Shown here: one piece after another, positions 47,165-55,975 of the stretch
How positions within the stretch are numbered: position 1 is the first letter of the stretch
Layout of the letters: each line of letters opens with the position of its first letter
Assembly: GCF_002154725.1 (NCBI RefSeq)
Contig: NZ_MTAW01000185.1
Coordinates: forward strand, 30,640 to 94,639
DNA: 64,000 nt
From: Nostoc sp. 106C
GTDB taxonomy: Bacteria; Cyanobacteriota; Cyanobacteriia; Cyanobacteriales; Nostocaceae
Reading direction: 5' to 3'
Notes under the pieces: model-generated
Databases searched by the model: none
Told to the model about the DNA's origin: nothing
The model's input: the letters and a program-made list of their open reading frames with translations, nothing else
Position numbers and translations under genes: made by a program

Positions 47165-48169
47165 TCAACGATCTTGAATTCCATTTTGCTTAAAGGAAGC
47201 GGTAGAACTTATTTTCAAAAATCTGCTAATTTTTATATGCCATAAATAAAAAGGACTAACTAAAGTAGCGAGCAGTCTTTCCATCTCACAAGCTGCAACA
47301 ATATCGCTATTAATTATTTTGTAATAACGGATAAAGTGTAATATGAGTTTAGCTGTATCATTTAGAAGATATATAAAAAAGGCTAAAGGACGTTGCCAAT
47401 TTTTCATAAGTAACATCCTTAAATGAAAACGAGCTAAACCAACACCACGCATTAAAGAAATTAAATAATCTTTTTCTAGCCGCCAAGCAGGAATCAGATG
47501 CTCTACTTCCATACTGGGATTATACCAAATTTCCCATCCAGCTTTTTGAATATAAAATAATGCTTCAGCATCTTCACTACCTAACATAGAAGAACCAATT
47601 CTACCAATTAGAAAAGGAGATGATGGCACATGATATTTCCATGCTTGACGGCGAACAACTAAGCCTGCCGTTGGAGGAAATCCCTGTCGAAAAGGTAAAT
47701 ATAAATGGGGCTGTTCACCTCTTTCGGTAATTGCTAAGTAAAGTAAAAGTGGCTTAATATTTCCTGGTGGTTCTACTTCAAAAGCACCACTAATTTTGCT
47801 AGCATAAGCTCCAACTTGTGGATTATTTAAAGCAAATTTATAAGCTTCGATAATCCAATTAGGCGCAGGCAAATTGTCATCATCTAGGAAACCGATAATT
47901 TCACTCTTTGCTTCCTGAATTGCTTTGCTTCTAGCAAAGGCTGCTCCTTGTTGAGTCTCCAAGAAATATTTTAATGGGAACGGGTGATACCATTGCAGCT
48001 GGTATTCTTGAATAAGTTTTGCAACGCCATCTGTACTATTATTGTCAACAATCAAAATTTCCCATTTCAGGTTTTCTACACCAGTTTGGGTTCGTAATTT
48101 TTCGAGTACTCTGGGTAAACGGTTTGCCCCATTGTAAGTGGGGATGGCTACTGTAAAATCAAGGCCCAT
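47165..48169 (-). CDS. HpsE-like glycosyltransferase, paralogue outside hpsA-E
   Basis: A 334-residue GT2 enzyme clearly paralogous to hpsE at 29308: both start M-LDFTVAIPTYNGA and share FLDDDN, GLVVRR, WEIWYNPSMEVEHLIP/WRLEKDYLI and YLLNDTAKLILHFIRYYK-like tails. It heads the second polysaccharide cluster, which suggests that this enzyme makes an early linkage for a related glycan. Start ATG 48169 coincides with the paralogue. The first gene in the probable transcript; 199 bp to the next. Confidence 0.85.
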   Translation of the reverse strand: MGLDFTVAIPTYNGANRLPRVLEKLRTQTGVENLKWEILIVDNNSTDGVAKLIQEYQLQWYHPFPLKYFLETQQGAAFARSKAIQEAKSEIIGFLDDDNLPAPNWIIEAYKFALNNPQVGAYASKISGAFEVEPPGNIKPLLLYLAITERGEQPHLYLPFRQGFPPTAGLVVRRQAWKYHVPSSPFLIGRIGSSMLGSEDAEALFYIQKAGWEIWYNPSMEVEHLIPAWRLEKDYLISLMRGVGLARFHLRMLLMKNWQRPLAFFIYLLNDTAKLILHFIRYYKIINSDIVAACEMERLLATLVSPFYLWHIKISRFLKISSTASFKQNGIQDR

Positions 48170-48459
48170 GATGAACTACGTATCCATCTGAATAGATTTG
48201 GTAGTTTTATTGTTCCCAGTGAGTAGTCTAAAAATTCAAACTAAAATAGTTTACTTTATGGGTATTGAGATTTTTTTACTGTTGTTAATAAAAGTTACGA
48301 TTTCAGAAATCAAGATGTTATTGAATATCCTTTGCCTCAAGTCGGTGAAGCGAGCTAACGCACCGGCTAGCTTTTATTTGGTCGTTTGATCGACTGACTA
48401 TCTGCGGCGATAGATTGAGTATGCCCCCTGCTGCTCTTGCTATTTTATATACTGTATTA

Positions 48460-49383
48460 TCAATCACCCAGCTTTACGAATTGAAGAAATAACCAGAGAA
48501 TCGCCCCAGCCAGCAAAACACAGACAATTCCGGCTAAACCAGCTAAAGGTTTTTTGTTCTTGCCCGTAAACCACTCAGATACTTTACCTGTAGAAGTAAT
48601 TACTTGTGCTGTGTCTAAAGTGGCGATCGCCCATACCCATCCTGCATGTAATCCCCAAGCTATACCCAAATTCTCGCGATCGGTAAACCTGGCCAACACC
48701 AATACCATTCCCATCAGCCATAGTCCAGGGAGTTGGGGGATGGTTTCACGTTGTTCCCAAACTAGGTGCAGCAGGGCAAAAATTAAGCTAGAAATTACTG
48801 CGGCTAACCAAACTGGGTATTCGCGATTTAATTCAGTAAATAAGAAACCCCGAAAAATTAATTCTTCTATGGCACCCACTAATAGCGCTATCAATAAAAT
48901 TGGTAGCAAGTTGGGTAGTATTAACTCGTTATTCGACTGTTGCCATTGGCACCAACCCAGCCATAATTGAAAGCTAAACACAATAGCTATGTTCAGTACT
49001 CCCAAGCTCAAACCTAAGAGCAAAGAACTGAAAATTGAAATATTACCAACAAAGCCGTAATCAGACAAAGATCTTAATCCTAGCCAATTAATTCCCCAAA
49101 AAATCAACGGGGCTAATAGATAAAGGGGCAATAATAAGGGTAACTTTTGCTCAGGTTGCAAACTTTTACCTGGTTGCCATTTGAGTGCGATCGCTACTAC
49201 TAATGCTAGCGGCAACCAGCAGCCTACCCAGGCAATAAAAAAAGCCATCACTACAACTAATACTGGTGCATTTTTGAGAAATACCAGTAGGGCGTTGGCT
49301 GATGGCTCTAAGAATGTTATTAAAATAGGCACAAAAAACACGACTAACTTCTTGCAACAATAGATTTCTTGATTCTTAATCAA
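48460..49383 (-). CDS. CPBP (CAAX/Abi-type) intramembrane metalloprotease family
   Basis: About eight hydrophobic segments and the three signature motifs of CPBP proteases are present: EELIFRG (EExxxR), FALLHLV (FxxxH), and WGLHAGW (HxxxN/W-type third motif). The glutamates and histidines would bind zinc inside the membrane. Substrate unknown. The frame opens with a TTG at 49383; the first ATG is 41 codons further in, at the start of MAFFIAWVG, so the real start is uncertain (a GTG at residue 15 is another option). It converges with nothing; cyAbrB starts 128 bp beyond its 5' end in the same direction. Confidence 0.8.
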   Translation of the reverse strand: MIKNQEIYCCKKLVVFFVPILITFLEPSANALLVFLKNAPVLVVVMAFFIAWVGCWLPLALVVAIALKWQPGKSLQPEQKLPLLLPLYLLAPLIFWGINWLGLRSLSDYGFVGNISIFSSLLLGLSLGVLNIAIVFSFQLWLGWCQWQQSNNELILPNLLPILLIALLVGAIEELIFRGFLFTELNREYPVWLAAVISSLIFALLHLVWEQRETIPQLPGLWLMGMVLVLARFTDRENLGIAWGLHAGWVWAIATLDTAQVITSTGKVSEWFTGKNKKPLAGLAGIVCVLLAGAILWLFLQFVKLGD

Positions 49384-49510
49384 GACTCTACTAAAATTAG
49401 TGACTTATGCAAGAGGCCTAATCGTATTTTTCGACTGTGTCAGTTTGTTGTATTGGTAGAGATAAGTTATCAAGCATTAGCCTTCAACCTATCCCTATCA
49501 TTAAAACAAC

Positions 49511-49954
49511 TTACTCTTCGTCGTCTTCTAAATCTTCATCATCCACTTCGTCGTCATCTAAATCTGGCTGGGTTAATTTCTTGTCACTTTCACCGAGTTG
49601 AATCAAGTGAATGTGCTTGTATCCCAGCCTAATTTCAAATTCATCACCTGGCTTTAAGCCCATTGCTTTGGTGTATGTAGCACCAATAACAATTTGACCA
49701 TTTTGATGGACGCTAACTCGATATGTCGGTTCACGACCCCGGCCATCTTTTGGTGCTTCTGGACTAAGAGGAATTCCTCTAGCCGATAGCAAAGCGTCAT
49801 AAAAATCAGTGAGATTGACACGAACTTGATTATTCTTAGTGACCGTGTAATAGCCGCACTGCTTTGCTCTTTCTCGACGCGGTAAATTGGAAAGCTCTTT
49901 TACTTTAGCAAGCAATGCTTTTCCGGTTAATGGTGCGGTTGCAGTTTCACTCAT
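49511..49954 (-). CDS. Cyanobacterial AbrB-type transcriptional regulator (cyAbrB)
   Basis: A 147-residue protein: ETATAPLTGKALLAKVKELSNLPRRERAKQCGYYTVTKNNQ and VNLTDFYDALLSARG are typical of the cyAbrB N-terminal region, while the C-terminal AbrB DNA-binding fold has RVSVHQNGQIVIGATYTKAMGLKPGDEFEIRLGYKHIHLIQ. The last 20 residues are mostly Asp and Glu. Every cyanobacterium has cyAbrB1 and cyAbrB2, which regulate nitrogen, carbon and heterocyst genes; I cannot say which this is. The TTG at 49963 is also in frame, but ATG 49954 matches the family start (MSETAT). Confidence 0.9.
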   Translation of the reverse strand: MSETATAPLTGKALLAKVKELSNLPRRERAKQCGYYTVTKNNQVRVNLTDFYDALLSARGIPLSPEAPKDGRGREPTYRVSVHQNGQIVIGATYTKAMGLKPGDEFEIRLGYKHIHLIQLGESDKKLTQPDLDDDEVDDEDLEDDEE

Positions 49955-51526
49955 TATGCTCAAAATTTCCTTACTTTCTCCAAACTAATAAACTATCTTG
50001 TCTTGTGCCAGGATTTAGCTTTTTAGCTTCTGCACAGAGCTACTCTGGTCACTAAGCTGTGGGTAAATTCCTGTTGCTATGGGTAAGCCCAAGCGCCTCT
50101 ATTATGGTTGCCCACAAAAAATTAGAGGTCATGGTGATCACAGGCATTAATTTCGGTGATTTTGCGTCACTTTTAACCATGATTCGCCAAAGAAAATGAA
50201 ATTAATTTTTCTTTTGGCACTACTGTAGTGGTGTAACTTTAAGCCACCTTTACAAATTATGTGGGTTCTACTGCAAATAAGTCCTAGACCAAGAAATTGC
50301 AGGTTTTCCACTTTCAGTGCTTGCCTTTGTTGCCGTTGAGTTATAGGGTTTACCCTACTATTACTCTTAAGCTTCAGACAGCATGAGATTTGAAAATGGT
50401 CATACAGGCATACACCCTTTTGCCCTGATAGTAGAGACGTGAATTTTTTTGTCTCTACATTACGAAATAAACGAAGCAGTAGTAGCCGCGCTTGTACGGC
50501 TCTTGATACTGGTTTTGTTACTTCGTAATTTTATATTAAATACTAGCATGGACTAATAATAGCAAAATTGTTGTTTTATTTAGAATTAAAGTTGCTAGTA
50601 AATTTTTATTTAAATATCCTAGCTCTGGTAAGTAAAAACCAATGAGGATTTTTCTTGCGCTTGATTGCGGTGATGAGTATTCTAGCAGTACTTTTCTAAA
50701 AGTTACTCTAATTTAGACCGCCAGTTTTGACAAGAGAGTTAAATCGAAGATGTGCTTGATTGAGAGGAGACAAAAAGTCATAGGGATTTAGCTCTCTCTT
50801 GATAGCCAACAGACAAACACTAGATAGAGTATTATTTACGTCTGTCTTTGGGAAGAATTAGTTTTTCTACATCTGTCTATTGCATTATTGCCAGTACAAG
50901 ATGTTAATTATCGGTTTAACACTTCTATATAAACAAAAAGTTCCCAATTTATAACCGTTTGCGCTATCCTTCCAGGGAAGTCTTGATTTTTGTTGACATC
51001 AAGATACATTGCTACCCTAAGGTGGATTTAATAGATTTATTTGAGCTATGGAGGGAATTTTGACCAGTTCATATCTGGCTAACTATTTCTTACCTATACT
51101 GCCAAACAGGTCAATTAAATGTAAAGCAGCAATAATTTTTTGATGTTGGGTCAATAGCAGCAGACAACTATTGCCTGCGTTACTCATACAACTAAAATTT
51201 TAATGGTTATGCTGAAAGTAGTACTGCTGTGTAGAATTCAAAATATTCTCAGGGAAGCCACCCGAAGAGTGATTATTAAAATACCTTAGGAGAAGCTACC
51301 TTTAGGGCGACTACAAAAACCTTATATTTTAGGATTTTGAGCTATTTTTGGGTATTACTCTATTCTTGCAACGCTGTACTAGAATCGGTAGGACTTTAGT
51401 CATCAGCCTATTAACAGCTAGCTGAAATAAAGAGCAACAAAAGTATATCTCATTTTTCGGAGTGACTTGCCTGGAATTCAGATTGTTCAGGTAGGTAGGA
51501 AAATTTCAAAATTTTGGTTGGTGGTA
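49955..51526. other. Long intergenic region between cyAbrB and sdhB
   Basis: About 1.57 kb with no open frame I believe. It holds a hairpin GTAGAGAC/GTCTCTAC (50431-50438 and 50451-50458) with a T-rich loop, an inverted repeat TAGGGTTTACCCTA near 50345-50358, and AT-rich blocks. Such an empty stretch can carry a small RNA or complex promoter of sdhB, but I see no definite signature. Confidence 0.5.
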
Positions 51527-52534
51527 ATGGAAATTCTTTTCAAGGTCATTCGACAACAACAAAATTCCTCTCCTATTGTGCAAACTTACCTTTTGGAGGT
51601 AGAATCTGGCAATACAATCCTTGATTGTCTCAATCGCATTAAATGGGAGCAAGATGGCACTTTAGCGTATCGTAAAAATTGTCGCAACACAATTTGTGGC
51701 AGCTGCGCTATGCGAATTAATGGGCGATCTGCTTTAGCTTGTAAGGAAAATGTTGGCAGTGAAATTGCCAGATTACAAAAGACTCCATCGCCAGCGCGTG
51801 AGGTAAATGCTCTTCCAGAAATCACGATCGCACCTCTAGGCAATATGCCTGTAATTAAGGATTTGGTAGTGGATATGAGCAGTTTCTGGAATAATTTAGA
51901 GGCGGTGACTCCGTATGTGAGTACGGCAGCACGACAAGTTCCAGAAAGAGAATTTTTACAAACGCCACAAGAGCGATCGCGGCTCGATCAAACTGGTAAT
52001 TGTATTATGTGTGGAGCCTGCTACTCTGAGTGCAATGCTCGTGAAGTAAATACCGATTTTGTGGGTCCTCATGCCTTGGCCAAAGCTTACCGGATGGTAG
52101 CAGACTCCCGCGACCAAGAAACTGAAAAACGGTTAGAAGATTATAACGAAGGGACTAAAGGAGTTTGGGGTTGTACCCGTTGTTTATACTGTGATTCAGT
52201 TTGTCCAATGGATGTAGCACCACTAGAGCAAATTACCAAAATTAAACAAGAAATTCTCACACACAAACAAGCTAGCGATGGTCGCTCAATTCGTCACCGT
52301 AAAGTATTAATCGAGTTGGTGAAAGAAGGAGGCTGGATTGATGAACGTAAATTTGGTTTACACGTCGTTGGTAATTATTTTCGAGATCTTCGAGGATTGC
52401 TCAGTTTGGCACCCCTCGGTTTGCGGATGATAACTAAAGGTAAATTTCCACTTTCCTTTGAATCTTCCGAAGGTACTCAACAAGTGCGATCGCTCATTGA
52501 ATCTGTGGAAGAAGTAATTAGATCTGGAGATTAG
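51527..52534 (+). CDS. sdhB: Succinate dehydrogenase/fumarate reductase iron-sulfur subunit
   Basis: The 335-residue protein carries the [2Fe-2S] ligands Cys52, Cys57, Cys60 and Cys72 (CRNTICGSC and ACKEN), a [4Fe-4S]/[3Fe-4S] set CIMCGACYSEC (Cys159, 162, 165, 169) and CTRCLYCDSVCP (Cys216, 219, 222, 226). Electrons from succinate feed the plastoquinone pool in cyanobacteria. It is longer than the E. coli SdhB because of a C-terminal extension of about 90 residues (VLIELVKEGGW onward), typical of cyanobacterial forms. ATG 51527 is chosen; a TTG at 51467 with GGAG nearby is also in frame. The partner sdhA is not in this window. Confidence 0.92.
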   Translation: MEILFKVIRQQQNSSPIVQTYLLEVESGNTILDCLNRIKWEQDGTLAYRKNCRNTICGSCAMRINGRSALACKENVGSEIARLQKTPSPAREVNALPEITIAPLGNMPVIKDLVVDMSSFWNNLEAVTPYVSTAARQVPEREFLQTPQERSRLDQTGNCIMCGACYSECNAREVNTDFVGPHALAKAYRMVADSRDQETEKRLEDYNEGTKGVWGCTRCLYCDSVCPMDVAPLEQITKIKQEILTHKQASDGRSIRHRKVLIELVKEGGWIDERKFGLHVVGNYFRDLRGLLSLAPLGLRMITKGKFPLSFESSEGTQQVRSLIESVEEVIRSGD

Positions 52535-52873
52535 GGCAAGGGAAGGAAAACAAGGTGAGCCACTTGCGGTGAACGAGTTTCCTGGCATAAGCAAAGTGGC
52601 TCACCCGTTCGATGAAGTCGTTCCCGCAGGGTAGGGGGACGCAAAAACCCAAAGAAATAACTAATAACCAATGACAAAGCGCAAAGTCGAGCCACTGCGT
52701 TCCTGAGCCACCCCCGTGCGGGGGTTCCCCTTTGGGGGGAGTGGCGTGTCGCCCTGCGTCGGAAACCTCCGCTCAGACGGCAGTTCCTTTAAGCGGGGTT
52801 CCCCCGCTTAAAGGAACTGCCTCAACTTTGTAAGAGAGGACAAATGACTATAGACCCTTAACTTTTGACTTCC
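52535..52873. other. Repeat-filled gap downstream of sdhB
   Basis: 339 bp of GC-richer repeat DNA, including inverted pieces GTGAGCCACTTGC / GCAAAGTGGCTCAC (52554-52602) and the structured element listed at 52673-52848. No gene. Confidence 0.6.
52673..52848. repeat. Dispersed repeat with constant ends, copy 1
   Basis: A left end (GACAAAGCGCAAAGTCGAGC, 52673-52692) and a right end (CTTTGTAAGAGAGGACAAA, 52826-52844) recur exactly at 61092 and 61271 around a different interior. The interior here contains two strong palindromes: CCCCGTGCGGGG (52711-52722) and CCTTTAAGCGGGG / CCCCGCTTAAAGG (52787-52814). Confidence 0.8.
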
Positions 52874-53398
52874 TCAACGTGGATCTTGAGGTATATTTAA
52901 TGGTCGTCCAAAACGGTCATAGACTAAGATATCCCACTGACCATTATTAGTTGATTCAAAGGCAATCCTAGTACCATCAGCGCTAATCGTGGGATTGCGG
53001 ACTTCTGCTTGCAAATTAGCAGTTAAATTCCGCGATTGGCGTGTTTCTCGGTCGTAGAGAAAGATAGCTGATCGCCCTTGTCGGCTGGCTGCAAAAACTA
53101 CATAACGACCATCCTCAGAAATACTAGGATGAGAAGCGATCGTATCTAAAGTATTTAAACCTGGTAAATCAACCAAATTAGCAGTTATCCGATCAAACAA
53201 GTAAACATCTTGGCTACCTCGTCTGTCAGTAGTAAAAATAATATATCTGCCAGCAATTTGGGGGTTTAATTCTGACGCTAAACTGTTGAGGCTGCGACCT
53301 CCTGGATCGAAAGGATAACTCACAAGGCGGGGATAGCCAAAACACCCAGTCAACAAACCGGAGCAGGCAATTACAGATATAAAAATAGATTTTTTCAT
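52874..53398 (-). CDS. Lipoprotein with TolB/PD40-like beta-propeller repeats, copy A
   Basis: A 174-residue exported lipoprotein: signal peptide MKKSIFISVIACSGLLTGC with lipobox LTGC (Cys19), then four PD40-like blades, e.g. YIIFTTDRRGSQDVYLFDR, YVVFAASRQGRSAIFLYDR and RIAFESTNNGQWDILVYDR. These resemble TolB C-terminal blades, though four are too few for a full propeller. It is similar to the next gene, with the same blade order. Probable outer- or inner-membrane lipoprotein of unknown function. Start ATG 53398. Confidence 0.82.
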   Translation of the reverse strand: MKKSIFISVIACSGLLTGCFGYPRLVSYPFDPGGRSLNSLASELNPQIAGRYIIFTTDRRGSQDVYLFDRITANLVDLPGLNTLDTIASHPSISEDGRYVVFAASRQGRSAIFLYDRETRQSRNLTANLQAEVRNPTISADGTRIAFESTNNGQWDILVYDRFGRPLNIPQDPR

Positions 53399-53472
53399 AT
53401 GTTAGTCATTAGTCATTAGTAAATCGTAAATAGTCTAGTAACTAATAACTCACAATTTTTTCTGATTTTTAC

Positions 53473-54042
53473 TTATGGTGCTGTGGGTGGTGGAGCGATG
53501 GTTGCACCATTGGGAATATCTAACTCTATATTTGGCCCCCGGTCTAGAACTTCAATGTCCCACTGACCGCGGCTAGCGGTTTCAAATACAACATAACGCC
53601 CGTCTGGGCTAATACCTGGTTTTCTTACCCAGCCACGATAAATTGGGGTGAGAATTTGTGACTGTTGCGTAGCGCGATCGTAAAGTGCTACCACTGGTCT
53701 GCCTTGGTCGCTAGTTAGATAAGCAATGTAACGTCCTGTGTAGCTCAAGCTAGGACTTTCGGCAATTGTCTCCGGCCGGTTTAAGCCTGGGGTGCCAATA
53801 AAACTTTGCCTCTCTAAGTCATATACCAAAATTTGGTGACTACCATTACGATTGGACACAAACGCTAAAAAGCGCCCATTTCCACTCAAAGTCGGTTGTT
53901 CTTCCGTGTAACGGCTGTTGAGGGAAGTAGGACCAATCGGAATATCACTGGAATTACAAGACACAAGCACAGTTGCCAAGCTAAAAACTAGGCTCCAATG
54001 AATCGGTCTTTGGAGCCAAAATACTGGTGTAAATTTTTTCAC
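53473..54042 (-). CDS. Lipoprotein with TolB/PD40-like beta-propeller repeats, copy B
   Basis: A 189-residue paralogue of the downstream gene: lipobox LVSC (Cys29), then blades FLAFVSNRNGSHQILVYDL, YIAYLTSDQGRPVVALYDR and YVVFETASRGQWDIEVLDR. A proline-rich tail (APPPTAP) ends the protein. It starts with GTG 54042 and the two genes are 74 bp apart, so tandem duplication and cotranscription with ycf66 (30 bp upstream) seem likely. Function unknown. Confidence 0.82.
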   Translation of the reverse strand: MKKFTPVFWLQRPIHWSLVFSLATVLVSCNSSDIPIGPTSLNSRYTEEQPTLSGNGRFLAFVSNRNGSHQILVYDLERQSFIGTPGLNRPETIAESPSLSYTGRYIAYLTSDQGRPVVALYDRATQQSQILTPIYRGWVRKPGISPDGRYVVFETASRGQWDIEVLDRGPNIELDIPNGATIAPPPTAP

Positions 54043-54072
54043 CTCAACTATTTTCCATCGCCCCTGACTGTT

Positions 54073-54978
54073 TTAAATATCATCAAAATTGGTTGAATTA
54101 TCAGAATTTTCATCTGGTCGTTCAAGCGGTTTGTATTCTACGTAATCAGTTGGTATCGCCTCATCATCCTCACGCTCTCTGCGGGAAGTTGAGTCACTAG
54201 CTGGACGACGCCTTCTTGGTCTGGGGGTGACATCCTCATCACGACTTTCTGGTCGCTGCGGTCCGTTATTGCCACGACGAGAAGGTTTTCTCGTTTCTCC
54301 TCCCGAACTATCCCAATCATCAACCTCTCTAGAAGCAGAACCCCAATCTTCTTGTTCCAACCTATCTGAGGGACGACTCACAGAACGTCCAGAAGTACGG
54401 CGACGACTTTTATCTCCTGCGTCCTGCCTGTCATTAATGTTGCGACGTTCTGAACGACGAGGTGGTTGTTCCTCATAGTAATCGTCACGAGATGAACGCT
54501 CCTCCCTGCTAGCACGAATTCGGGGACGTACAGGGCGTTCCTCTTCTTCATAAGGCAATGGATCTAAATCGTCATCCACCTCAGCCTGATATCCCCGCCG
54601 CTTATTATAAGAATAGTTGTTGCTCACTGGACGGTCTTCATCCACAATTGGAGTGTTGCGCTTGGCTTGCTGGGTAGCGATACTACGCAAGCGAATACTT
54701 TCAACTGCAAAAAACACGGTTGTGCCGACTAAAAGCAGCTGACCAAATTGCAAAATTGGGTCTAGTCGCCAACCTTGGAAGATCAAAATAAAGCCACAAA
54801 GTAAGCCTACTGCCGCAAAAAAGATATCTTGATCTCGTGACAGTTCTGGACGCACAGTCCGCAAAAAATACAGTGCTGCCCCAGCCACAGCCAGGAAAAT
54901 TCCTAGAATACTGGCTGAGTTCGTTCCAAAATTTACCTGAGCCAGAATACTGGCTGAGTTCAGCCCAAAATTTATCAT
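54073..54978 (-). CDS. ycf66: Ycf66 family protein
   Basis: A 301-residue protein of a family found in cyanobacteria and some plastid genomes. Residues 1-100 contain three membrane segments (around SILGIFLAVAGAALYFL, DIFFAAVGLLCGFILIFQ and LDPILQFGQLLLVGTTVFFAVES) with the conserved motif VRPELSRDQD. The rest (about 105-301) is a charged, low-complexity tail rich in Arg, Glu, Asp and Ser, likely disordered. An N-terminal 39-bp imperfect duplication (NFGLNSASIL, then NFGTNSASIL) adds 13 residues. psbX lies 255 bp upstream. Confidence 0.9.
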   Translation of the reverse strand: MINFGLNSASILAQVNFGTNSASILGIFLAVAGAALYFLRTVRPELSRDQDIFFAAVGLLCGFILIFQGWRLDPILQFGQLLLVGTTVFFAVESIRLRSIATQQAKRNTPIVDEDRPVSNNYSYNKRRGYQAEVDDDLDPLPYEEEERPVRPRIRASREERSSRDDYYEEQPPRRSERRNINDRQDAGDKSRRRTSGRSVSRPSDRLEQEDWGSASREVDDWDSSGGETRKPSRRGNNGPQRPESRDEDVTPRPRRRRPASDSTSRREREDDEAIPTDYVEYKPLERPDENSDNSTNFDDI

Positions 54979-55233
54979 TGCTGTTTTCCCAATATCAAAT
55001 CTATGTTAGCGAGTCACAATTAAAATCACTACTCTAAACAGGCACAATAAATATATTGAAGCTTCAAAGCAACTGGTAAAGAAGCTTTGAAGCTGTCCAC
55101 CGAAAGCTAAAATTTTTTTGTCTGTCAGCTAAGTATACCTTGTCTCCTGTAAGAGGAATTGCGGCGCTTGCTGCAATTAGATAGATAGCTAACAGACAAT
55201 CGTTTTTAAGAGTCAAACTGACTCCCGCAAACA

Positions 55234-55353
55234 TTATGAACGCTGAATTTTATCTTTTTGGCTTATGAAAATCAAACCAACTGTCGCAGGAATAACGACA
55301 ATCACAGCACCCCAAAACAGACTCCAAAGAAAATTTGCTAAAGCAGGTGTCAT
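55234..55353 (-). CDS. psbX: Photosystem II protein PsbX
   Basis: A 39-codon gene. The translated peptide starts [20 protein letters not shown] and ends with [14 protein letters not shown]; it has a single hydrophobic transmembrane segment and a basic, Lys-rich end. This matches PsbX, a small single-pass subunit of photosystem II near the QB site/cytochrome b559. The start ATG at 55353 is preceded by AGGTTGAG. Too short for standard gene thresholds. It precedes ycf66 on the same strand. Confidence 0.93.
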   Translation of the reverse strand: MTPALANFLWSLFWGAVIVVIPATVGLIFISQKDKIQRS

Positions 55354-55610
55354 AGTTCTCAACCTTTTTTTACACACTTCATCATAATTCTAATGGTGTA
55401 TCACTTCCTTGAGAAGCCTTTAATCATGAGCTACAAAATGACCACTGCCCTCACAAATGATTAGGTTAACTGCCTTAGCGTATTTGCTTTTCGATCCCAG
55501 AAAGGAAGTGACAGCATTTGGTTAAAATTATAGAGAGTGCTTAACAAAGCTTAAAAATTTTTGAATGTCGCTTAGGTTTTTTCTGCGTTCACAGATAGTA
55601 CTTCAAACCA

Positions 55611-55904
55611 ATGACTGCTGTTAACCTGACTACTTGGATTCTCAATCCTGTATTGGGATTGATGATATTTTTGTTTATTTTTCGCATCATTCTCACTTGG
55701 TATCCGCAAGTGGATCTGAATCGGTTTCCCTTGAATTTGATAGCTTGGCCAACTGAACCTTTTTTAGTACTGCTGCGAAAACTTGTACCACCCATAGGTG
55801 GAGTAGATATTACCCCAATTATTTGGGTTGGGATTTTCAGTTTGCTACGAGAAATTCTGTTGGGTCAGCAAGGCTTACTGACTATGTTGTCTCGTGTGAG
55901 TTAG
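55611..55904 (+). CDS. YggT/YlmG family membrane protein
   Basis: A 97-residue protein with two membrane segments (about 10-30, near LNPVLGLMIFLFIFRIILTW, and about 70-90). The motif YPQVDLNRFPLNLIAWPTEPFLVLLRKLVPPIGGVDITPII is the YggT signature. Homologues (YlmG) influence thylakoid-nucleoid and septum organisation; the biochemical function is unknown. Start ATG 55611, divergent from psbX. Confidence 0.92.
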   Translation: MTAVNLTTWILNPVLGLMIFLFIFRIILTWYPQVDLNRFPLNLIAWPTEPFLVLLRKLVPPIGGVDITPIIWVGIFSLLREILLGQQGLLTMLSRVS

Positions 55905-55975
55905 GGAATGGGGCATCAGGTATAGAGCTTTTATCCCTTGTGTCCTCCTAGCCTCTATTCCCTAATTCTTGAGTA

